Of a stretch of DNA of 12,380 bases, positions 1-7,042 are shown in pieces. Both the position numbers and the translations under genes were made by a program. Position 1 is the first letter of the stretch. Every line of letters starts with the position of its first letter. The notes beneath the pieces are model-generated. The model was not told the DNA's origin. It was given only the letters and a program-made list of their open reading frames with translations, and ran no database searches. Origin of the DNA: NZQO01 sp002693605. GTDB taxonomy: Bacteria; Bacteroidota; Bacteroidia; Flavobacteriales; Flavobacteriaceae. Location of the stretch: positions 1 through 12,380 of the forward strand of contig CAXAVH010000081.1 of the NCBI GenBank assembly GCA_963972105.1. Reading direction: 5' to 3'.

Positions 1-990
1 CGCAAGGTGAACCCGAATGACAAAAACGCACGGGTAGATTTTGTAGATGAAGTGGGCGACTCGTGGGAAGAATACGTTGTGTTCCACCATCGTTTCAAGG
101 AATGGATGCAAGTAAACGGTTTCGACACCAGCAAAAATTACAGCCAAGAGGAAATTGACCAGCTAATCAAGAAATCGCCCTATTTTGAAGCCACAAGTAA
201 CGACGTAGACTGGCTCAACAAGGTGCGGATGCAGGGCGCAGTGCAGAAATGGGTAGACCACAGCATTAGCGTAACAATTAACCTTCCCAATGATGTTAAT
301 GAAGAGCTGGTGGGCAAACTTTATTTGGAGGCCTGGCAAGCAGGTTGTAAGGGCGTAACCGTATACCGCGATGGTTCACGAAGCGGCGTGCTAATTTCGA
401 ACGACGAGAAAAAGGAGGAAGAACAGGAAATGCTTACCGCCTTCCCTACTAAGCGTCCGCAAGTATTGCAGGCCGATGTAGTTCGCTTTCAGAATAACAA
501 GGAAAAATGGATTGCCTTTATAGGCCTTATCGATGACAAGCCTTATGAAATTTTTACCGGACTTGCCGATGATGAGGATGGAATTCTAATACCGCGTTGG
601 GCAAATGACGGACTCATCATAAAGAACCGAAATGAGGACGGTACCTCCCGCTATGATTTCCAATACCAAAACCGTCGGGGATACAAGACTACGATTGAAG
701 GGCTCTCGCATAAGTTCGATCCTGAATACTGGAACTACGCGAAGCTAATTTCAAGCACGCTGAGACACGGCATGCCCATAGATAAGGCGGTCGATTTGAT
801 CAATAGCCTTCAGCTGAACAGCGAATCGATAAATACATGGAAAAACGGGGTTGCCCGGGCGCTAAAACGATACGTTGAGGACGGTACCTTGGCGCGCAAG
901 CAAAAGTGCGATAATTGCAACTCGGCCCAGCTTATCTATCAAGAAGGTTGCCTAACCTGTAAGGACTGTGGTTCCAGCAAATGTGGATAA
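1..990 (+). CDS. nrdJ: Adenosylcobalamin-dependent (class II) ribonucleotide reductase, C-terminal part; 5' end outside window
   Basis: This enzyme reduces ribonucleotides to deoxyribonucleotides using a B12-derived radical, so it supplies DNA precursors without needing oxygen. The reading frame is open from base 1 (codons CGC AAG before the first GTG at 7), so the gene begins upstream and 329 codons are visible. Near visible residues 75-132 is the typical class II stretch ending in GCKGVTVYRDGSRSGVL, part of the barrel domain. Next comes an accessory region containing RPQVLQADVVRFQNN, then a Cys-rich tail: CDNC, then CLTCKDCG, ending SKCG at the terminus. In this family such terminal cysteines act as the swinging arm that re-reduces the active-site disulfide, and the CxxC pairs look zinc-ribbon-like. 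The barrel's catalytic cysteines and the B12 region lie outside the window. The gene ends in TAA and meets mdh tail to tail across a shared terminator. Family assignment is firm; the symbol is by family. Confidence 0.93.
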   Translation, partial: RKVNPNDKNARVDFVDEVGDSWEEYVVFHHRFKEWMQVNGFDTSKNYSQEEIDQLIKKSPYFEATSNDVDWLNKVRMQGAVQKWVDHSISVTINLPNDVNEELVGKLYLEAWQAGCKGVTVYRDGSRSGVLISNDEKKEEEQEMLTAFPTKRPQVLQADVVRFQNNKEKWIAFIGLIDDKPYEIFTGLADDEDGILIPRWANDGLIIKNRNEDGTSRYDFQYQNRRGYKTTIEGLSHKFDPEYWNYAKLISSTLRHGMPIDKAVDLINSLQLNSESINTWKNGVARALKRYVEDGTLARKQKCDNCNSAQLIYQEGCLTCKDCGSSKCG

Positions 991-1016
991 CCAGCTTTTC
1001 TAGAATTAGTTGCAAT

Positions 1017-1050
1017 AAAAAATCCCCGCTATTTCTAGCGGGGATTTTTT
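1017..1050. terminator. Bidirectional rho-independent terminator between nrdJ and mdh
   Basis: Perfect 14-bp inverted repeat (AAAAAATCCCCGCT / AGCGGGGATTTTTT) with a 6-nt loop at 1031-1036. The A-run on one side and T-run on the other give a U-tract in either direction, so it can end both nrdJ (+), which stops 26 bp before it, and mdh (-), which stops 19 bp beyond it. Confidence 0.92.
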
Positions 1051-1069
1051 TATTAAGATCTAGTGTATG

Positions 1070-1996
1070 TTATAGCTCCAGCAAACTGTTGGTTTTGCGA
1101 ACGCCATCGGCGCTTTCTTCCATATGGCTCTTTTCGTCATCGTTCAAATCGATCGTTACGATTTCCTCGATTCCCTCGCGGCCCAAGACTACGGGCACTC
1201 CTATACAGAGATCATCCATTCCGTATTCTCCTTCTAGCAAGGTCGAGCAGGGGAAAATTTTCTTCTGGTCGCACGCAATGGCCTGCACTAATCCGCTAAC
1301 CGCGGCACCGGGAGCGTACCAGGCCGAGGTACCGAGTAGCTTGGTGAGCGTTGCCCCACCAACCTTGGTATCTTCCTTCACTTGCTCCAGTCTATCTTCA
1401 GAAATAAATTCGGTTATGGGAACGCTGTTACGCGTGGCCAACCGTGTTAACGGCACCATCCCGGTATCACTGTGACCGCCAATTACCATACCATCTACAT
1501 CGCTAATGGCCGCACCAAGCGCTTCTGCCAGTCGGTACTTGAAGCGTGCACTGTCTAAGGCACCACCCATACCGATGATTCGGTTCTTAGGAAGATCGGT
1601 GGTTTTGTGCACCAAATAAGTCATCGTATCCATAGGATTGCTTACCACGATCAAGATTGTGTTTGGCGAATGTTTAACCAAGTTAGAGGAAACGTCCTTT
1701 ACGATGCCTGCATTTATGCCGATAAGTTCTTCGCGGGTCATGCCGGGTTTCCTAGGTATTCCACTGGTAATAACGCAAATGTCGCTATCGGCCGTTTTGC
1801 TGTAATCGTTGGTAGTACCTACAATACGCGTGTCGAAACCGTTGAGAGAGGCCGTTTGCATAAGGTCCATCGCCTTGCCCTCGGCAAAGCCTTCCTTTAT
1901 GTCGAGGAGAACCACCTCGCTTGCAAAATTCTTAATGGCGATGTACTCGGCACAACTTGCGCCCACGGCACCGGCTCCTACTACTGTAACTTTCAT
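1070..1996 (-). CDS. mdh: Malate dehydrogenase (LDH-like, NAD-dependent)
   Basis: Oxidises malate to oxaloacetate with NAD+ in the TCA cycle; cytosolic. The 308 residues match the usual length of LDH-like bacterial malate dehydrogenases. Visible landmarks are the Rossmann loop GAGAVG (7-12), the NAD-ribose acidic residue D32 at the end of the second strand, and IPRKPGMTR with substrate-binding R82 and R88. R82 sits where lactate dehydrogenases carry Gln, which favours malate over lactate. VSNPMD follows at 118-123, then D148 and R151, and the catalytic GGHSDTGMVPL with H175. The ATG at 1996 gives a start directly on the first beta strand (MKVTVVGAG). gyrB lies upstream on the same strand, but a terminator and a separate promoter candidate lie between them, so mdh is probably its own unit. 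Confidence 0.97.
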   Translation of the reverse strand: MKVTVVGAGAVGASCAEYIAIKNFASEVVLLDIKEGFAEGKAMDLMQTASLNGFDTRIVGTTNDYSKTADSDICVITSGIPRKPGMTREELIGINAGIVKDVSSNLVKHSPNTILIVVSNPMDTMTYLVHKTTDLPKNRIIGMGGALDSARFKYRLAEALGAAISDVDGMVIGGHSDTGMVPLTRLATRNSVPITEFISEDRLEQVKEDTKVGGATLTKLLGTSAWYAPGAAVSGLVQAIACDQKKIFPCSTLLEGEYGMDDLCIGVPVVLGREGIEEIVTIDLNDDEKSHMEESADGVRKTNSLLEL

Positions 1997-2046
1997 AAAT
2001 TGAGTGTTTATTAGTTATATTTTATTTTTTCTTCGGAAATGTGCCA

Positions 2047-2054
2047 CAAAAATA
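2047..2054 (-). promoter_or_regulatory. Candidate -7 promoter element of mdh
   Basis: On the minus strand this reads TATTTTTG, an exact match to the Bacteroidota TAnnTTTG consensus. It ends 50 nt before the mdh ATG and sits downstream of the gyrB terminator. No convincing TTTG -33 partner is seen at 17-23 nt, so the call is moderate. Confidence 0.5.
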
Positions 2055-2134
2055 CAATTATGTGTCTGAATTTGTGGTAAGAAAGGGTTAAAAAAAGGAA
2101 TGCCAAAACCCAGTTCGCTACATATTAAAAACAA

Positions 2135-2161
2135 AAAAGCCCCCATTCATTGGGGGCTTTT
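2135..2161 (-). terminator. Rho-independent terminator of gyrB
   Basis: 11-bp perfect stem (AAAAGCCCCCA / TGGGGGCTTTT) with a 5-nt loop at 2146-2150. On the minus strand it is followed by a run of T, then GTTTTT. It lies just past the gyrB stop (2183) and before the mdh promoter candidate, so it should separate the two transcripts. Confidence 0.88.
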
Positions 2162-2182
2162 CAACTTTGCTATTTCTAGAAC

Positions 2183-4123
2183 TTAAGCGTCTATGTTTGC
2201 ATACTTGGCATTCTTCTCGATAAACTCACGTCTTGGCGGAACTTCATCGCCCATGAGCATTGAGAAAATCCTATCGGCTTCGGTACCGTTATCGATGGTA
2301 ACCTGCCGCAGGGTACGGAATTCGGGGTTCATGGTCGTGTCCCACAGCTGCTCGGCATTCATCTCACCAAGACCCTTGTATCGCTGAATGCCCGCGCCAC
2401 CGCCAAATTCCTTGTTAATACGGTCGCGCTCTAGGTCATTCCACGCGTAGGCCGTTTTCTTGCCCTTTTTCAGAAGGTATAATGGAGGCGTAGCGATATA
2501 TACGTGGCCTGCCTCGATCAAATCTTTCATATAGCGGAAGAAAAATGTTAAGATCAAGGTAGCAATATGGCTACCATCTACATCCGCATCACACATAATC
2601 ACAATCTTGTGATAGCGCAGTTTTGAAAGATTGAGCGCCTTGCTATCTTCCTCGGTCCCTATGGTTACCCCTAGCGCGGTGAAGATATTCCTGATTTCCT
2701 CATTCTCGAAAACTTTGTGCGACATGGCTTTTTCAACGTTCAGGATCTTACCCCGCAATGGGAGGATAGCCTGGAAGTTCCGGTCACGACCCTGCTTGGC
2801 CGTACCGCCCGCCGAGTCTCCCTCAACGAGAAAAACTTCGCATTGCGCCGGGTCCTGTTCAGAACAATCGCTCAGCTTGCCGGGCAAGCCGCCACCGCTC
2901 ATCACGGTCTTGCGCTGTACCATTTCGCGGGCCTTGCGCGCCGCGTGCCGTGCCTGCGCCGCCAATATTACCTTTTGAACGATAATCTTGGCATCGTTGG
3001 GATTTTCCTCTAAATAATTCTCCAGCATTTCGGAAACTGCCTGGCTCACGGCCGCAGAAACTTCCCGGTTGCCCAACTTCGTCTTGGTCTGCCCTTCAAA
3101 TTGTGGCTCGGCTACTTTTACCGATACGATAGCCGTAAGGCCTTCCCGGAAATCATCGCCAGAGATGTCAAATTTCAGTTTATCTAAAAGTCCGGATGAA
3201 TCGGCATATTTCTTCAGGGTGGTCGTCAACCCCCTACGGAAGCCCGTTAGGTGCGTACCCCCCTCGTGGGTATTAATATTGTTTACATACGAATGCAGGT
3301 TCTCGTTGAACGAGGTATTGTAGACCATGGCTACTTCTACCGGGATATCGTTCTTCTCCCCTTCCATGGAAATCACCTCCTTGATAATGGGCTCGCGGGT
3401 AGAGTCGAGAAACTTGATAAATTCCTTGAGACCCTCCTCACTGTGAAAGGTTTCGCCCACAAACTCGCCGTTATCTTCTGTATTCCGCCTGTCGGTAATG
3501 GAAATAGTAAGTCCCCTGTTCAGGAATGCGAGCTCGCGCATGCGGCTGGCCAGGGTATCGTAGTTGAACTGTAGCGTTTGCTGGAAGATCTCAGGATCGG
3601 GCTTAAAGGTAACGATGGTGCCTCGGTAATCGGTATCACCTACCGATTTTACCGGGTACAACGTCTTGCCACGTTCGTACTCCTGTTCCCATATCTTGCC
3701 GTCGCGGTGCACGACTGCCTTTAAATGTTCAGATAGCGCGTTCACTACGGAAACCCCAACCCCGTGGAGCCCCCCAGAAACTTTATAGGAGTCCTTGTCG
3801 AACTTACCCCCGGCGCCAATCTTGGTCATAACCACCTCGAGTGCCGAAACACCTTCCTTTTTATGCAAATCGACCGGAATACCCCGACCGTTGTCCTTTA
3901 CGGTTACCGAGTTGTCCTCGTTAATCCAAACATCAATAGTATCACAGTGTCCGGCCAGGGCCTCATCGATGGAGTTATCTACCACCTCGTACACCAAATG
4001 GTGCAGACCGCGCACGCCCACATCGCCAATATACATGGAGGGTCGCTTGCGCACGTGTTCCATACCTTCTAGTGCCTGGATGCTATCGGCACCGTATACT
4101 TTGATTTCTTTTTCGTCCTTCAT
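2183..4123 (-). CDS. gyrB: DNA gyrase subunit B
   Basis: ATPase subunit of gyrase (with GyrA), which introduces negative supercoils. The start is taken at the ATG at 4123 (MKDEKEIKVYGADS), giving 646 residues. The frame stays open for 16 more codons upstream, but these do not resemble GyrB and overlap the promoter candidate. Counted from this start: GHKL ATPase fold with EVVDNSIDEA (catalytic E46, Mg-binding N50), DNGRGIP from D77, and GLHGVG near 118-123. The transducer domain carries QTKTKLGN with ATP-contacting K349. The TOPRIM domain has EGDSAGG from E434 and DADVDG (D512, D514, D516) for metal, and QRYKGLGEM lies near 580. R140 in VVHRDGK corresponds to the coumarin-contacting arginine of E. 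coli. The roughly 170-residue insert of enterobacterial GyrB is absent, as usual outside Proteobacteria. Ends in TAA. Confidence 0.98.
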   Translation of the reverse strand: MKDEKEIKVYGADSIQALEGMEHVRKRPSMYIGDVGVRGLHHLVYEVVDNSIDEALAGHCDTIDVWINEDNSVTVKDNGRGIPVDLHKKEGVSALEVVMTKIGAGGKFDKDSYKVSGGLHGVGVSVVNALSEHLKAVVHRDGKIWEQEYERGKTLYPVKSVGDTDYRGTIVTFKPDPEIFQQTLQFNYDTLASRMRELAFLNRGLTISITDRRNTEDNGEFVGETFHSEEGLKEFIKFLDSTREPIIKEVISMEGEKNDIPVEVAMVYNTSFNENLHSYVNNINTHEGGTHLTGFRRGLTTTLKKYADSSGLLDKLKFDISGDDFREGLTAIVSVKVAEPQFEGQTKTKLGNREVSAAVSQAVSEMLENYLEENPNDAKIIVQKVILAAQARHAARKAREMVQRKTVMSGGGLPGKLSDCSEQDPAQCEVFLVEGDSAGGTAKQGRDRNFQAILPLRGKILNVEKAMSHKVFENEEIRNIFTALGVTIGTEEDSKALNLSKLRYHKIVIMCDADVDGSHIATLILTFFFRYMKDLIEAGHVYIATPPLYLLKKGKKTAYAWNDLERDRINKEFGGGAGIQRYKGLGEMNAEQLWDTTMNPEFRTLRQVTIDNGTEADRIFSMLMGDEVPPRREFIEKNAKYANIDA

Positions 4124-4140
4124 AAAAATAGATTGTTTTT

Positions 4141-4164
4141 CGAACAAATTCGTAACGAACAAAT
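4141..4164. repeat. Short direct repeat CGAACAAAT in the gyrB leader/promoter
   Basis: CGAACAAAT occurs at 4141-4149 and again at 4156-4164, exactly 15 bp apart. The second copy overlaps the gyrB -7 candidate and the first lies within the predicted leader. It could be an operator or chance in AT-rich DNA. Confidence 0.4.
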
Positions 4165-4167
4165 ATA
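4160..4167 (-). promoter_or_regulatory. Candidate -7 promoter element of gyrB
   Basis: Minus-strand TATATTTG, an exact TAnnTTTG match, ends 36 nt before the chosen gyrB ATG. It overlaps the second copy of a 9-bp direct repeat. No clear TTTG -33 box is present at the expected distance. It supports the ATG at 4123 over the upstream alternative start. Confidence 0.5.
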
Positions 4168-4325
4168 ACAAAACCCCCTTTAAATGTAAGGGATTCGGCT
4201 ATTTCAACCGGGTAAGTTATTAACAAATAATTGTGGAGAAAATACAATTTCTGAAGGGTGCCGAAGCGCGTGCAACCCATAGCGCGAAAAGCGGTATATT
4301 TTTATGATAAATTCGCATTTAGCCG

Positions 4326-4333
4326 TATCTTTA
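4326..4333 (+). promoter_or_regulatory. Candidate -7 promoter element of the DUF2911 gene
   Basis: TATCTTTA, one base from TAnnTTTG, ends 17 nt before the ATG at 4351, implying a leader of only about ten bases. It favours that ATG over the in-frame GTG at 4258, which would lie upstream of it. No clear -33 box. Confidence 0.45.
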
Positions 4334-4350
4334 ACCTTAAAACAAAACTT

Positions 4351-4896
4351 ATGCGAAAAATTCTTACACTTGCCTGCTGTACCATCTGTGCAGTATTGAT
4401 GAGCACCACGGCCTTTGGCCAAAAATTTCCCGACCTGGATAAAAGTCCGATGGATGCGGCAGCGTATCCCAGCGACTATCGCAATAGCGATAAACTGATT
4501 AAAATTGTGTATAGTCGTCCGCAATTAAAGGATCGCTCCTTAGAAAGTTTGGCACCACAGGGCAAGGTTTGGCGTACTGGGGCCAATGAGGCTCCCGAGC
4601 TAACGCTCTATACTGAAATGAAACTGGGAGATACCGCCCTAAAACCTGGCACGTACAGCTTTTACGCCATTCCTGGGGAGGATTCGTGGACTGTCATCGT
4701 AAATAAGAGCCTGAATACCTGGGGCTCCTACTTTTATGAGGAGGCAAACGATGTAGCGCGCATTACCGTCCCTACCAGCACAGGTGAGGAACCGTTAGAG
4801 GCATTTACCATCGTGTTCGATGAAGCAGACAATGGGGTAAATATGCATATGGGATGGGATACTACCCGCGTAGTGGTACCATTCGAGAAAATGTAG
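4351..4896 (+). CDS. Secreted DUF2911 family protein
   Basis: Exported protein of unknown function from a family common in Bacteroidota. Start set at ATG 4351: residues 1-24 form a signal peptide (MRKILTLACC, hydrophobic core, then TTAFGQ) with likely cleavage after AFG or AFGQ; the frame upstream to a GTG at 4258 adds no signal-like sequence. The mature part shows family landmarks in order: KSPMDAAAYP, IKIVYSRPQLK, GKVWRTGANEAPELTLY, KPGTYSFYAIPGE, WTVIVNK, WGSYFYEEANDVARI, and a C-terminal beta-rich stretch with AFTIVFDEAD. At 181 residues it is of usual family length. No catalytic residues are established for the family and I assign no enzyme activity. Divergent from gyrB and convergent with queE. 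It is probably periplasmic because no lipobox cysteine or sorting domain is seen. Confidence 0.88.
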   Translation: MRKILTLACCTICAVLMSTTAFGQKFPDLDKSPMDAAAYPSDYRNSDKLIKIVYSRPQLKDRSLESLAPQGKVWRTGANEAPELTLYTEMKLGDTALKPGTYSFYAIPGEDSWTVIVNKSLNTWGSYFYEEANDVARITVPTSTGEEPLEAFTIVFDEADNGVNMHMGWDTTRVVVPFEKM

Positions 4897-4913
4897 TGTT
4901 TCAGAAATATAAA

Positions 4914-4946
4914 AAATAAAAGCTGCTCGATAGGCAGCTTTTATTT
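4914..4946. terminator. Bidirectional terminator between DUF2911 gene and queE
   Basis: Perfect 13-bp stem (AAATAAAAGCTGC / GCAGCTTTTATTT) with a 7-nt loop at 4927-4933, serving the plus transcript and the minus queE transcript. The right arm runs into the first two bases of the queE stop codon triplet (4945-4947). Confidence 0.88.
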
Positions 4947-5574
4947 ATGGAATATTCAGGTATTTATGCGTTTGCAACGATATCTTCCACTTAGGGTGTT
5001 CCATAACGTATGCCACGATTAACGGAATCATTTTGTCGCGAACACTCCACTCGGGTTGTAGGTAGAGAATGCAATCGTCGCTCACCTTAGCGGCCTGCTC
5101 CTCGGCAAATTGAAAGTCGCTCTTGTTATAGACAATCATTTTGAGCTCGTTAGCCACGGGATATATCTCCTGCTGTGGCAGTTTTATCTTTTTGGGAGAG
5201 AGGCAAATCCAATCCCACGTTCCAGATAGCGGGTAAGCGCCGGAAGTCTCGATATGGATGGCGGCACCGCGCTCCTTCAATTGGGTGGTTAGCGGCCCCA
5301 TTGGCCAGGTTAACGGTTCGCCTCCCGTAACTACGACCGTGTTGCTATGCGAAATTGCGTGGCTCACAATGGTGTCCACATCGGTAGGCGGATGTAGGTC
5401 GGCATTCCAACTTTCCTTTACATCGCACCAATGGCAGCCCACATCGCAGCCGCCAATGCGGATGAAATATGCGGCCGTGCCCTTGTGGTAACCCTCTCCC
5501 TGAATGGTATAGAACTCCTCCATGAGCGGCAACATTTCCCCTAAATCGACCAATTTTTGGATCTCTTTTTGCAT
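4945..5574 (-). CDS. queE: 7-carboxy-7-deazaguanine synthase (radical SAM)
   Basis: Converts 6-carboxy-tetrahydropterin to 7-carboxy-7-deazaguanine, the ring-contraction step on the way to preQ0 and queuosine in tRNA. Start at ATG 5574 gives 209 residues, normal for the family; a TTG three codons upstream is less likely. The core LPLMEEFYTIQGEG is followed by IRIGGCDVGCHWCD, giving the radical SAM CxxxCxxC cluster ligands C43, C47 and C50 (iron-sulfur site). VTGGEPL (83-88) is the SAM-contacting GGE motif, with IHIETSG and LSPKK further on. The protein is small because it lacks part of the usual radical SAM barrel, as is typical of QueE. No queC, queD or queF lies nearby, so pathway partners must be elsewhere. 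An exact -7 element stands six bases upstream of the ATG, so it can be transcribed separately from the RidA gene 67 bp upstream. Confidence 0.94.
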   Translation of the reverse strand: MQKEIQKLVDLGEMLPLMEEFYTIQGEGYHKGTAAYFIRIGGCDVGCHWCDVKESWNADLHPPTDVDTIVSHAISHSNTVVVTGGEPLTWPMGPLTTQLKERGAAIHIETSGAYPLSGTWDWICLSPKKIKLPQQEIYPVANELKMIVYNKSDFQFAEEQAAKVSDDCILYLQPEWSVRDKMIPLIVAYVMEHPKWKISLQTHKYLNIP

Positions 5575-5580
5575 AGGGCG

Positions 5581-5588
5581 CAAAAGTA
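5581..5588 (-). promoter_or_regulatory. Candidate -7 promoter element of queE, very close to the start codon
   Basis: Minus-strand TACTTTTG matches TAnnTTTG exactly and ends only six bases before ATG 5574. If used, the transcript would begin at or next to the start codon, which suggests leaderless or near-leaderless initiation, or use of a later ATG (5535 or 5523). No clear -33 box. Confidence 0.5.
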
Positions 5589-5641
5589 CGACTTATAGTT
5601 GGCAGTTAAAAAGGGATCGTATCGTTTTTACGGTTGCTAAC

Positions 5642-6130
5642 CTAGCGCTTTACCGCCACCACTTCTATTTCTATCTTGGCCCCCGCAGCGAGCGCATCGG
5701 CGGCGAAGGTGGTACGTGCGGGTTTCTGTGGAAGGTAGGTGCGGTATACTTCGTTGAAAGCCGAAAAGTCCTCAATATCATCGAGAATTACCGTCACTTT
5801 TACGACATCCTTTAATGCCATTCCGTGCTGTTGCAGTACCGCCTCGATATTTTTCAAGGTCTGCTCTGTTTCAGACTGTATCCCGCCAGTAACCAAGGAG
5901 CGTGTTGAATGGTCCATTCCTATCTGTCCGCTCAAAAAGTACAAATTCCCCACTTGCACCGCATCGCTAAAGGGCGCTTCCTTTTTTTTGGGTTCGTGCG
6001 AAGGATGAAAAACGGTAGCCGGTGAACTCGAGGACATTTTGAACTCAGTTTGCCTCATACTTTCATCGCATCCTACTGAAATAAGTAGGAAAAGAAGGAC
6101 GCAGATCTCTTTCAACGGTATTTTTTCCAT
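5642..6130 (-). CDS. RidA/YjgF-family protein with a lipoprotein signal peptide
   Basis: RidA proteins deaminate reactive enamines/imines released by PLP enzymes; family members also have other roles. The ATG at 6130 gives 162 residues beginning with a basic, hydrophobic leader and lipobox LISVGC, with C21 as the predicted lipidated residue. (A GTG 11 codons earlier would bury the signal.) After a Ser/Pro-rich linker, the RidA fold starts near residue 52: PFSDAVQVGNLYFLSGQIG, ETEQTLKNIEAVL, VKVTVILDDIEDFSAFNEVY, PARTTFAADAL and IEIEVVAVK. R139, in PARTTF, matches the substrate-binding arginine of true RidA, and E156 matches the conserved glutamate, so imine hydrolysis is possible. What is odd is location: canonical RidA (about 130 residues) is cytosolic, while this one should be anchored outside the inner membrane. 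Divergent from the surface-protein gene; queE lies 67 bp downstream. Confidence 0.87.
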   Translation of the reverse strand: MEKIPLKEICVLLFLLISVGCDESMRQTEFKMSSSSPATVFHPSHEPKKKEAPFSDAVQVGNLYFLSGQIGMDHSTRSLVTGGIQSETEQTLKNIEAVLQQHGMALKDVVKVTVILDDIEDFSAFNEVYRTYLPQKPARTTFAADALAAGAKIEIEVVAVKR

Positions 6131-6159
6131 GTTATCGAAAAGCCTGATTTCCACTGATG

Positions 6160-6220
6160 GCACCTAAATTTAGTAACGTAAGTTTACGCAAAATTTGACG
6201 ATTTCAGCACCTAATTTAGT
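6160..6220. repeat. Direct repeat pair with central inverted repeat in the divergent control region
   Basis: GCACCTAAATTTAGT (6160-6174) and GCACCTAATTTAGT (6207-6220) are the same word apart from one deleted A, 47 bp start to start. Between them lies the inverted repeat CGTAA-GT-TTACG (6177-6188). Each direct-repeat copy overlaps one of the two divergent -7 candidates. The arrangement resembles a pair of operators, although the binding protein is unknown. Confidence 0.6.
6165..6193 (-). promoter_or_regulatory. Candidate promoter of the RidA lipoprotein gene
   Basis: On the minus strand TTTTG (6193-6189) is followed after 16 nt by TAAATTTA (6172-6165), close to the TTTG / TAnnTTTG pattern with slightly short spacing. 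The -7 candidate ends 34 nt before ATG 6130. Confidence 0.4.
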
Positions 6221-6224
6221 TTTT
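6194..6224 (+). promoter_or_regulatory. Candidate promoter of the secreted jelly-roll protein gene
   Basis: TTTG (6194-6197), 19 nt, then TAGTTTTT (6217-6224): canonical Bacteroidota spacing with one mismatch in the -7 box. It ends 14 nt before ATG 6239. Its -33 box abuts the opposite-strand -33 candidate (CAAAA at 6189-6193). Confidence 0.5.
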
Positions 6225-6238
6225 AAAACCAAAGGTTT

Positions 6239-6973
6239 ATGTTGAGACAACTGCTAAGTAGCGCCCTGTTCTTTTTGTTCATATTCACGGCCCAATCGCA
6301 AGTAGGCATTGGCACCACCAACCCCGACCCCTCGTCCATCCTGGACATAGCAACCACTGACAAGGGCCTGCTCATTCCCCGGTTAACCACTGCCCAGAGA
6401 GATGCCATAGCGAATCCCGCAAATGGGCTCATGATCTATAACACCGATGCCAACGCCTTCCAATTTAACGCCAATACCAGCGGACCGCCCCAATGGGAGG
6501 TTCTAACTGCCACTAGCACCTCAACGGGCATGCCGGGAGAGTCGGTAAAATATTCAAACACCGATATAACTACCAATATCAATGCTAACCCTGCAATCGA
6601 ACTTCCTATATTTGGCACACAACATTGGAATGACAACAATACCTTATATACGGTCTCCGGCAACCGGCTTACCATTACGGAGGCTGGCAGGTACCAAATA
6701 ATCGCCAACGTTTCCCTTGAAAACTCGAATGGCGAAAGAAACGCCCCCGAAATTCGTATTGGAGTTAATGGTATACCAATAGGGCCAATTAGTAGTACTG
6801 GTTATATCCGAGACCGGAACTATCACGTGAACGGCAGCCTTCATATAAATGAGGTGCTAGAACTTAACGCTAATGATATAATTACAATTTCAACCGAACA
6901 ATCTGCCAATAACGGATCGGTGCTTTTGCGCAGCACCGGGACGTCCACCTTTTACATTGAAAAAAGACGTTGA
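6239..6973 (+). CDS. Secreted surface-type protein with VGIGTTNP N-terminus and C1q/TNF-like C-terminal domain
   Basis: A 244-residue exported protein. Residues 1-20 are a signal peptide (MLRQLLSSALFFLFIFTAQS). The mature N-terminus QVGIGTTNPDPSSILDI, then GLLIPRLTTAQRDAI and NGLMIYNTD, is the module found at the start of many Bacteroidota tail-fibre-like or adhesin-like surface proteins. Residues about 130-244 are beta-rich, with YTVSGNRLTITEAGRYQIIANVSL, IRIGVNG, LNANDIITISTEQ and STGTSTFYIE. This pattern resembles a C1q/TNF-like jelly roll, which usually trimerises. No C-terminal type IX secretion domain, lipobox or membrane segment is visible, so the final location is uncertain (periplasm, surface or medium). 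The role is unknown; binding or adhesion is an inference from the fold. Divergent from the exported RidA gene and possibly co-regulated with it through the shared repeat region. Confidence 0.8.
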   Translation: MLRQLLSSALFFLFIFTAQSQVGIGTTNPDPSSILDIATTDKGLLIPRLTTAQRDAIANPANGLMIYNTDANAFQFNANTSGPPQWEVLTATSTSTGMPGESVKYSNTDITTNINANPAIELPIFGTQHWNDNNTLYTVSGNRLTITEAGRYQIIANVSLENSNGERNAPEIRIGVNGIPIGPISSTGYIRDRNYHVNGSLHINEVLELNANDIITISTEQSANNGSVLLRSTGTSTFYIEKRR

Positions 6974-7042
6974 TATTCACGTCAGGAAAGAACCTTTTCC
7001 ATTTTCTGAAATTGCCGCTATCGCTTATTGAACGATAAATAG

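Noticed and set aside
981..1475. 164-codon open frame on + running from the nrdJ end through the terminator into mdh
   Set aside because: It crosses a strong bidirectional terminator and is antisense to the well-supported mdh 3' half.
4124..4171. Sixteen-residue N-terminal extension of GyrB
   Set aside because: The residues are not GyrB-like and the region carries an exact -7 element; the ATG at 4123 gives a normal GyrB N-terminus.
3795..4223. 142-codon open frame on + opposite the start of gyrB, and similar long frames opposite gyrB, mdh, queE and the HerA-like gene
   Set aside because: They lie wholly or mostly antisense to strongly supported genes, have no recognisable family and low-complexity-like composition, as expected for shadow frames in moderate-GC coding DNA.
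4258..4350. N-terminal extension of the DUF2911 protein from a GTG
   Set aside because: It would place a charged non-signal stretch before a clear signal peptide that begins at ATG 4351, and it overlaps the promoter candidate.
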